A program made the translations under genes and the position numbers. The notes under the pieces were generated by a model. The model did no database searches. It was not told the origin of the DNA and worked only from the letters and a program-made list of their open reading frames with translations. Shown here piece after piece: positions 57,701 to 64,000 of a stretch of 64,000 nucleotides of DNA. Numbering within the stretch: position 1 is the first letter of the stretch; every line of letters starts with the position of its first letter. Source of the stretch: Edaphochlamys debaryana (taxonomy: Eukaryota > Chlorophyta > Chlorophyceae > Chlamydomonadales); assembly GCA_016858145.1 (NCBI GenBank), contig JAEHOE010000109.1:186001-250000 (forward strand). The letters run 5' to 3'.

Positions 57701-58248
57701 GTGGCATGGCTAAAGCGACCGAAAGTGGGGCTCGGGGTGCGTCGGGCGCAGCTGCCGGCCGGACATGGGAGTTTGCGAAACAGCTTGCAAGAAGGCCGCA
57801 GCTAAGTATCACCAACCGCTGAGGCTAGCTACACAGAGGCTAAGGCGGAGCCCCGTGTCCACGCAGACTTACTTCCCGCGAAGCTTGGACAGCGTCAGGT
57901 CAACGATCTTTTGGTTCACAACGGCCGCGGCCTTGAAGTCAGGGGCAGGGTTCCCAACCAGGGGCTGGGGGCGGGGGGGGAAGGGGGTGGATGGCAGGTT
58001 AGTGTCTGAGTTCAGCCCAAAACGCAAGCCGCCGCAAATTATCTTTCAGGCCCAAGCAAGGTAGGTCAAGCGCCATCCATCGTGTTGTTTGCGAGCTCGC
58101 GGACAAATGTCGCGAGACGATCCGCGCGACAGACGTGTGACGCGTGCGACAGAGGCCCCAACCGGCGATAAGCCACTTCACTTACAAGCGCAGCTTGGCC
58201 GAGGGCGGCCAGCGCGCCTGCGATAAGGAGGAACAACGCGCCGCGCAT
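54714..58248 (-). CDS. Typical eukaryotic 2-Cys peroxiredoxin with secretory-type N-terminus (221 aa, 9 exons)
   Basis: Exons on the minus strand: 58248-58186, 57964-57873, 57589-57499, 56809-56756, 56163-56053, 55872-55822, 55632-55570, 55304-55259 and 54808-54714 (666 nt). It reduces H2O2 and hydroperoxides with thiols. The peroxidatic Cys is C67 in TFVCPTE and the resolving Cys is C188 in DEVCPAGW. GGLG (110-113) and the C-terminal YF (209-210) are both present; these mark the peroxide-sensitive, hyperoxidisable type. Residues 1-21 ([21 protein letters not shown]) form a classic signal peptide and lack the look of a plastid transit peptide, so entry to the secretory pathway is inferred, as for mammalian PRDX4. 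The last acceptor is AAG after a C-tract. Introns 3 and 6 carry duplicated exon fragments, and intron 8 has a G15 homopolymer. Confidence 0.92.
55451..55606 (-). repeat. Partial duplication of peroxiredoxin exon 7
   Basis: cgcttggtcttgtccacggagccacc at 55471-55496 matches 55580-55605 in exon 7 at 24 of 26 positions. An acgcac donor complement also precedes each copy (55452 and 55564). The copy is downstream of exon 7, inside intron 7, and on the minus strand would read GSVDKTKR. Confidence 0.65.
57059..57112. repeat. Clustered GC hairpins in peroxiredoxin intron 3
   Basis: tggcgc-gga-gcgcca lies inside a longer gcccccggc / gccggggggc pairing, immediately followed by gggggcgaaaacgccccc. The compact palindromes suggest the end of a dispersed foldback element. 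Confidence 0.5.
57131..57171. repeat. (CCGT)n microsatellite
   Basis: Imperfect tandem gtccgtcctccgtccgtcctc in peroxiredoxin intron 3, immediately left of the duplicated exon segment. Confidence 0.85.
57179..57530 (-). repeat. 112-bp duplication carrying the end of peroxiredoxin exon 3
   Basis: 57179-57290 and 57419-57530 are identical except for two mismatches (offset 240 bp). The right copy contains the last 32 bases of the real exon 3 ([10 protein letters not shown]), its donor and part of intron 3. The left copy repeats these within the intron. The left copy is bordered by tandem ccggccggctaat units (57288-57318), each supplying a possible TTAG or TAG acceptor. Confidence 0.93.
57337..57363. 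repeat. Dispersed tag tttacacgagca.ccctgaacaca, copy 2
   Basis: It is shared with 45778-45802 in a kinase intron, with one mismatch over 24 bases. It lies between the two copies of the exon-3 duplication, so it probably belongs to a dispersed element. Confidence 0.6.
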
Positions 58249-60551
58249 GTTGGCGCGTCTCAGCACCGTGAGCTGGTTTAAGAACCGTGGTACAGTTTAT
58301 GTATTCTATGGTGGATCAGGTTCCCCGCGGCGTGTCTTCTGCGTGCCACTGCGGCTCTGCCGCAATCCCGCGCTTGCATGGGTTTCGACAGCCCGGAGGA
58401 GCCGACTCTGCTCGAGCTTGGTCAGAAGGGAGTCTCGTACCACCTCCGTAAGCGTATACATCAGGGTGAATTCGAAGTAGGGGAGGGTGAACTCCTGTGA
58501 CTGGCGAAGAGAGGCCCGCAGGCAGGTGCGGGCGAGGGGACGGGACAGGGGTATGGCACGCATGTCAACCGCCGCACGCACTACTCGCCTATGTGTGATG
58601 TTACGTAGGTAATGGGTAGAAACCTGCGAGCACACTCGCGGAGGGAACAGCACGAGGGCGGTTTTGTGCCTTACCCGCCCCGGACAATCTGTCCAGGCCA
58701 TCAACCCAGGCGTCAGTTGGTTGTAACGGTGCCCAGTCCCTTATGTAAATACCGCTGCCGTGTCGGGCATAATAGCGACAGCGCCAACTGAGTAGCTGTG
58801 CATTGTGTGCAAAGTCATCCTAGCGCCTGGCTTTTGCACTTGTCGATAGAACGCTATCTTCTTGCAGTTGACTGCAGTCCGGATTGCGAGTCGCAGCTAC
58901 TCGGGCGAGAGCGCCGAAGTCCAGCGCGACGTTCTCAGACGCTAGAGACGCCGTCAGTTCCAACGCGGGCAGTCGCGAGTTCTGTTGCAGCTCACCTGAC
59001 TGAGTCGCAATGCTAGTGAGCGACACAAGGAGGAGGCGGGCGGAGGAAATGTGAGTCGCGCTATCGGTGCCGTCGCCCTCGTGCGGTAGCTGCCCGCAAA
59101 GCAATGAACTCATTGCTCGGGGGCAGCTCGGGCCTGGCCGGACTATGCTGTCTCTCGTTCTGAGGGTTTGGGCCGGTGCGGTTGGGACGGGATAGGTAGA
59201 GGCGGGCACTCGAGGTGAGCCACAGAGCTTGCGCACGTTCGCGTCGACCGAGTCGACCCCTCCCGGCTCAACCCTCCCTTACCTGCACTCCTACGCCCAG
59301 GGAATGAACGCTGGTGCCCGCGCTGCCCGCCTTCTGGCGGAGCCCATGCCTCCAGAGCAGCAGCCGCAGCCTGGGCCCCCGTGCCGCTGGTCCCACCCGC
59401 GCGAAGCGGGGCGGCCTGCGGACCGAGACCTCAGCCCAGGCGCGGAGGAGCCCCTTGGTCTGAGCCCGGGCGAACGGCAGACCCCGGTGCCGGAACGCAG
59501 GCCGGTGCGGGCGTCACGCAGCCAGGGGCATGAGGTCAGGCCGCGGCATGAAAGGGGCGCGAGGGCTGGGCTGGACACAGCCTTGATGCCGGCTGCGGAG
59601 TTGGTGCCGGACGGCCAGGCCAGGCGGCGGGTAGGATGGGGCCAAGTGCCCGGGCCCACCCGGGCCCCTGATGCAGCCTGCCGGGCCCACGCCGGGCCAC
59701 AGCACGGCGGGCCCTCGCCAACGTCCCCGACGGAGACGACGGAGCCAGTCCAGCTTACGTCAGCCGCATGCCTGCCGGCTCTGGCGGAGCCGGCACATGA
59801 ACGCATGAAGAGGACTGAGGGCGCTGCGCCTCTGCCAGGCAGCGCCCGGGCAGCTCCATTGGAAACGGGGCCGCGCCAACAGCCGGCGCAGTCCCGACCC
59901 GGGACCGTGACCGGAACCGGAACCGGAACTGGGCCTGGGCCTGGGCCTGGGCCTGGACTTGGGCCCGGGGCAGGGCCTGGGCCTAGGCCTGAGCCTCCTC
60001 CGCTGCGCGTCTCGGCGGCGCCTGTCTCAGGGACAGGGCCTGCTGTGGACGGGCGGCCGATGGACGCCCAGCCAGCGGCGGGGCTTGGGCTCTGGCGGGG
60101 GTCAGAGCCGGGGTCGGGGCCGACGCCGCCGCAGCCCGGGTGCCCGCCCGCAGCCTCCGGTCCTGACTCCCGTTGCGGGGGTGCATGGGGCTGCGGTGGG
60201 AGGCCCGGGGAGCCCTCGCCGGCGGCGGCACCGGGCGGGGCAGTGCGGGGGTCAGGGACCCGCGTGCTCCCGACAGGGTTGGAACCTAGCTCTGCAGGGT
60301 CGCAACGGCCAGGGGCGGACTCCGCTGCTGCGGCCCCCGCTGCTGCGGCCGCCGCTGCGACCGGTCCGGGAAGAAGCCAGTGGCGCGGCCCGGGGGGCGC
60401 ACAGGACGGCGTCGTCTGGCCTGGGCCTGGGCCTGGGCCTGGTGTGCAGGGGGCGACGGGGCGGCCTGGTTCGGCCCGAACCGAGCGCACCTGCGGAGGA
60501 AACGCAAGAGCAGGCGCTGGTGGCGGCGTATGCTTGGGCCGTGGCGGTGAG
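58249..60551. other. Divergent intergenic region, peroxiredoxin / right wall-protein gene
   Basis: From 58249 to about 59300 I see no gene. From the ATG at 59304 a plus-strand frame runs without a stop I could find into the right-hand wall-protein frame. It has Gly/Pro-rich content including a (gggcct)n hexamer run at 59932-59990 and again at 60417-60445. It may be 5' UTR or a real N-terminal extension. Confidence 0.45.
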
Positions 60552-63500
60552 ATGGCGTCCGGGCGGTGTCGTGCCTCACGTGGGCCCAGCGCCTGGCCCT
60601 GCCTGCGGCTCCTCGTCCTGCTGCTGCTGCCGCTGCTCCTGCCAGCCGGGCCGGGAGGCAAGCTCCTAGCGGCGGCGGCGGCGGAGGCAGCCGCGGAGCC
60701 GGGAGCGGCGGCAGGAGGTGCGGGGACGGAAGCAAGGTTACACTTGAGTGCGTTCGGACCTGAGGTGGCGCTCGAGGCCGTGAGGAGCGGACGGGGACTG
60801 GAGCGGGGGCGGGGGCAGGCACTGCTGCTGCCCTCCGCCGCGCCCACCCACACACCGGACTCAAGCGGGGCTCAGGGACCAGCCCCCCGCCCCCGGGGCT
60901 CCGCCGTGCGTAGCGTGCTGTCCGCACCTCACCCGGATGCGGGGCCAGGGGCAGAGGTGGGCCCGGAGGTGGTGGCCTGGATGGGGACGGGGGCGGAGGC
61001 CGAGGCGCTGGGGGCAGGAGCGAATGCGTTCCGACGTGTGGCACAGGAGGAGGGCGGCACGCCACCCGCCCAACCGTCTCCGCCCCCGCCACCCGACACC
61101 CCGACGCCGCCGCCTGCGCCGGATGTGCCGCCACCTGCCGGCCCCCCGCCGCCGGCCGCACCCGCGCCCCCGTCCTCACCACCCCCGGGCACCCCGCCCG
61201 CCAGTCCCGAACCGGCGCCGCCGCAGCTCCCGGCCCAGCCCAGCCCCAGCACCCCAGCACCACCCTACCCGGGGCCCGGCTCGCCCCTACCACCAGAGTC
61301 CCCACCCCTACCGCCGGAACCCCCGCCCCAGCCTCCCCTCGCTCCCCTCGCGCCGGGCCCGGAGCCCCCGGCCACCCCCAGCCCTTCCGGTCCCCAGCCT
61401 CCCACCGCCCCGCCCTCACCACCGGACGGCCCTCCGCCTCCCGGCCCCCCATCAAACCCGCAGCCCCCTTCACTCCCTGCCCCGCCCCTCTCCCCGCCAT
61501 CACCCCCAGCGCTGCCCAGCGGGCCGCAGCCGCCCAGCCCCGAGCCCGCACCGCCCAACACACCGACACCGCCGGCCTCGCCGCCCGAAGCTCCGCCGCC
61601 TGCGCCCCCCTCGTCCCCGTCCCAGCCTCCGCCGCCGTTCACTCCCACGCCTCCTCAGCAGCCACCCGCCAGCCCCAGCCTCCCTCCGCCCGCTGAGCCC
61701 CCACCCAGCCAGCCCCCGCCGGCCTACCCTCCACCCGACTCGCCTCCACCCGACTCGCCCCCACCGGACTCGCCTCCGCCCTCCGAGCCGCCTCCAAGCT
61801 CGCCTCCACCTGACTCGCCTCCACCCGATTCGCCCCCGCCCGACTCGCCTCCACCCGACTCGCCCCCACCTGACTCACCTCCGCCCTCCGAGCCGCCTCC
61901 GAGCTCGCCTCCACCCGACTCGCCCCCACCCACTGAGCCCCAACCACCTTCCAGCCCTGCTCCGCCGAACCTGCCCGCACCGCCGCCGCCCTCGTACCCT
62001 CCCCCGTCGACACCGCCGCCGCCCCTAGCCCCACTGCCGCCGCCCCCTTCCCAGCCTCCTTCCCAACCCTCTCCACCGCCACCGCCCTCCGCCCCTCCGC
62101 CCCTGGCCCCCGCACCACCCCCTCCTGAAACCCCTCCGCCGTCGCAGCCAGCGCCGCCAGCCCTACCACCACCATTGCCTCCCCCCGACTCCCCGGCCCC
62201 CATGCCCCCCTTCGCCCCATCACCCCCCTCTCCAGAGCCCCCGCCCCCCCTATATCCGCCACCTCTCGCCCCCGCCCCACCGCCACTCGCGCCCCCGCCC
62301 CCGCCTGATGCGCCCCCGCCCCCACCTGATGCGCCCCCGCCCCCGCCCGATGCGCCACCGCCGCCCTCGCAGCCGCCATCCCCCGCCCCCGCTGTACCCA
62401 CCCGCTCCGCCCCTGGCCCCCCTCCCCCCGTCCCCAGCTCCAGACGCGCCCCCTCCGCCCTCCCCCGACCCCTCCCCGCCCCAAGCGCCCACCCCACCCG
62501 CCCCGGCGCCACCCGAGCACCCCTCTCCGCCCGGCCCACCCCTGGCCCCGCCCCTGCCGGAAACCCCACCCGCAGCCCCCAGCCCCTTGCCGCCCGGTCC
62601 CCAGCCCCCTGCATACCCAGGGCCTTTGGAACCGCACCCGCCCTCGCCCGAGCCCCTGCCCCCAGGGCCTCCGGCCCTGCCCGCGCCGCCGTTGCCAGAG
62701 CCGCTGCCGCCATCACCCGACACGCCGCCGCTGGCTCCCCCACCGCAGCCGCCAGGGCCGCCGACATCACCGCCCGCACCGCCGTTGCCACCGCTGGCGC
62801 CGGCCTCGCCGCCCTCACCAGCTCCTGGCCTGCCGCTGCCTCCGTCGCCACCGCTGGCGCCGACCGCACCGCCCTCTCCGCCCCCAAGTCTGCCGGTGCC
62901 GCCCCTGCTCCCCGCTCCGCCGCCGGGCCTGCCGCTGCCACCATCGCCCCCTCAGACGCCGTTGTCGCCTCCATCGCCCTTCCCAAGCCTGCCGCTGCCT
63001 CCGTCGCCGCCGCTGGCCCCGCCGCCGCCGCCGCTGCTTCCCGCTCCGCCGCCGGGCCTGCCACTACCGCCATCGCCCCCTCAGACGCCGTTGTCACCTC
63101 CATCGCCCTCCCCAAGCCTGCCGCTGCCTCCGTCGCCGCCGCTGGCCCCGCCGCCGCCGCCGCTGCTTCCCGCTCCGCCGCCTGGTCTGCCGCTTCCGCC
63201 GTCACCGCCCCAGTCGCCGCCGTCGCCCCCGTCACCTTCCCCTGGCCTGCCGCTGCCTCCGTCGCCTCCGCTGGCCCCTCCGTCGCCACCCTTGCTTCCC
63301 TCGCCGCCGCCTGGCCTGCCGCTTCGGCCGTCACCGCCCCAGTCGCCGCCGTCGCCCCCGTCACCTTCCCCTGGCCTGCCGCTGCCTCCGTCGCCGCCGC
63401 TGGCCCCTCCATCGCCACCCTTGCTTCCCTCGCCGCCGCCCGGCCTGCCGCTTCCGCCGTCACCGCCCCAGTCGCCGCCGTCGCCTCCGTCACCTTCCCC

Positions 63501-64000
63501 TGGCCTGCCGCTGCCTCCGTCACCGCCTCTAGCCCCTCCGTCGCCACCCTTGCTTCCCTCGCCGCCGCCTGGTCTACCGCTTCTGCCTTCACCGCCCCAG
63601 TCGCCGCCGTCGCCTCCGTCACCTTCCCCTGGCCTGCCGCTGCCTCCGTCGCCTCCGCAGGCCCCTCCGTCGCCACCCTTGCTTCCCTCGCCGCCGCCCG
63701 GCCTGCCGCTTTCGCCGTCACCGCCCCAGTCGCCTCCGTCGCCTCCGTCACCATCCCCTGGCCTGCCGCTGCCTCCGTCACCGCCTCTAGCCCCTCCGTC
63801 GCCACCCTTGCTTCCCTCGCCGCCGCCTGGTCTACCGCTTTCGCCATCACCGCCCCAGTCGCCGCCGTCGCCTCCGTCACCTTCCCCTGGCCTGCCGCTG
63901 CCTCCGTCGCGTCCGCTGGCCCCTCCGTCGCCACCCTTGTTCCCCTCGCCGCCGCCTGGTCTGCCGCTACCGCCGTCACCGCCCCAGTCGCCGCCGTCGC
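60552..64000 (+). CDS. Second giant hydroxyproline-rich glycoprotein, paralogue of the left-edge gene, partial at its 3' end
   Basis: The ATG at 60552 starts [11 protein letters not shown], followed by a hydrophobic signal or anchor ([18 protein letters not shown]). A roughly 130-residue Ala/Gly-rich spacer then ends in [13 protein letters not shown] near 61050. From there the product is proline-rich: [35 protein letters not shown], and a 43-residue [20 protein letters not shown] repeat to the window edge. The hydrophobic core matches the left gene at 14 of 16 positions, and the RRV-QE-G-PP junction is also shared, so the two are paralogues. The same frame is open back to an ATG at 59304, so the start is uncertain. 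The Pro-rich frame shifts by one base in the tccccc-gccccc run at about 62381-62391. The unshifted frame becomes Ala/Val-rich instead. Confidence 0.72.
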   Translation, partial: MASGRCRASRGPSAWPCLRLLVLLLLPLLLPAGPGGKLLAAAAAEAAAEPGAAAGGAGTEARLHLSAFGPEVALEAVRSGRGLERGRGQALLLPSAAPTHTPDSSGAQGPAPRPRGSAVRSVLSAPHPDAGPGAEVGPEVVAWMGTGAEAEALGAGANAFRRVAQEEGGTPPAQPSPPPPPDTPTPPPAPDVPPPAGPPPPAAPAPPSSPPPGTPPASPEPAPPQLPAQPSPSTPAPPYPGPGSPLPPESPPLPPEPPPQPPLAPLAPGPEPPATPSPSGPQPPTAPPSPPDGPPPPGPPSNPQPPSLPAPPLSPPSPPALPSGPQPPSPEPAPPNTPTPPASPPEAPPPAPPSSPSQPPPPFTPTPPQQPPASPSLPPPAEPPPSQPPPAYPPPDSPPPDSPPPDSPPPSEPPPSSPPPDSPPPDSPPPDSPPPDSPPPDSPPPSEPPPSSPPPDSPPPTEPQPPSSPAPPNLPAPPPPSYPPPSTPPPPLAPLPPPPSQPPSQPSPPPPPSAPPPLAPAPPPPETPPPSQPAPPALPPPLPPPDSPAPMPPFAPSPPSPEPPPPLYPPPLAPAPPPLAPPPPPDAPPPPPDAPPPPPDAPPPPSQPPSPAPAVPTRSAPGPPPPVPSSRRAPSALPRPLPAPSAHPTRPGATRAPLSARPTPGPAPAGNPTRSPQPLAARSPAPCIPRAFGTAPALARAPAPRASGPARAAVARAAAAITRHAAAGSPTAAARAADITARTAVATAGAGLAALTSSWPAAASVATAGADRTALSAPKSAGAAPAPRSAAGPAAATIAPSDAVVASIALPKPAAASVAAAGPAAAAAASRSAAGPATTAIAPSDAVVTSIALPKPAAASVAAAGPAAAAAASRSAAWSAASAVTAPVAAVAPVTFPWPAAASVASAGPSVATLASLAAAWPAASAVTAPVAAVAPVTFPWPAAASVAAAGPSIATLASLAAARPAASAVTAPVAAVASVTFPWPAAASVTASSPSVATLASLAAAWSTASAFTAPVAAVASVTFPWPAAASVASAGPSVATLASLAAARPAAFAVTAPVASVASVTIPWPAAASVTASSPSVATLASLAAAWSTAFAITAPVAAVASVTFPWPAAASVASAGPSVATLVPLAAAWSAATAVTAPVAAV
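62983..64000 (+). repeat. 129-bp tandem coding repeat, about 8 copies in window
   Basis: The landmark gcctgccgctgcctccgtc recurs at 63112, 63241, 63370, 63499 and 63628, a period of exactly 129 bp (43 codons). It continues to the window edge. Divergence between copies is mostly single bases (ccg/cct, ttc/ctg). A more degenerate copy precedes it near 62824. Confidence 0.92.

Noticed and set aside
61724..63979. 751-codon minus-strand ORF (Ala/Thr/Glu-rich)
   Set aside because: It is the antisense shadow of the Pro-rich repeats. The plus frame has SP/PP motifs continuous with the signal-peptide exon.

Overview
The window looks like nuclear DNA of a chlorophyte green alga of the Chlamydomonas/Volvox group (Volvocales). 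It is very GC-rich. Genes are split by many short introns with GTGAG/GTGCG-type donors and GCAG-type acceptors, and TGTAA polyadenylation motifs lie downstream of several stops. It encodes giant hydroxyproline-rich (SP/PP-repeat) wall-type glycoproteins, an FdC1-type ferredoxin, an HSP70-escort zinc-finger protein and a typical eukaryotic 2-Cys peroxiredoxin. I see no prokaryotic-style operons, rRNA, convincing tRNA or CRISPR. All gene models below were spliced by eye. Phases close exactly at every junction in the six spliced models, but without transcripts the exact starts and a few junctions remain provisional.

Layout, left to right. (1) 1-9278, minus: a giant proline-rich cell-wall-type protein gene whose 3' end is off the left edge. 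It contains a 93-bp array of about 60 copies and a 78-bp array of about 11 copies. (2) 9279-14798: no recognisable gene. (3) 14799-16809, minus: a 7-exon TAZ zinc-finger protein. (4) 16810-25106: gene-poor, repeat-bearing DNA with a MITE-like element at about 21977-22564. (5) 25107-34014, plus: a 17-exon gene for an alanine-rich, probably plastid-targeted coiled-coil/helical protein with a C-terminal membrane segment. (6) 35686-37207, minus: FdC1-type ferredoxin. It is divergent from (7) 37534-40044, plus: a DNL zinc-finger HSP70-escort-like protein. The start codons are only 326 bp apart. (8) 43059-51523, minus: a 14-exon protein kinase of about 1972 aa whose kinase domain carries a roughly 600-residue insertion. 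(9) 54714-58248, minus: a 9-exon 2-Cys peroxiredoxin with a secretory-type N-terminus and two partial exon duplications in its introns. (10) about 60552 to beyond 64000, plus: a second giant proline-rich glycoprotein gene, related to gene 1 at its signal/anchor segment and at the junction with the Pro-rich part.

The genes do not form one pathway. There is a plastid/redox/chaperone cluster (ferredoxin, HSP70-escort protein, peroxiredoxin, plastid-type Ala-rich protein). It is flanked by two outward-reading paralogous wall-glycoprotein genes, with a regulatory kinase and a TAZ-type protein between. Both wall-protein genes follow their Pro-rich reading frame only if a few single-base indels, mostly in G or C homopolymers, are ignored. 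These could be assembly errors or real lesions.
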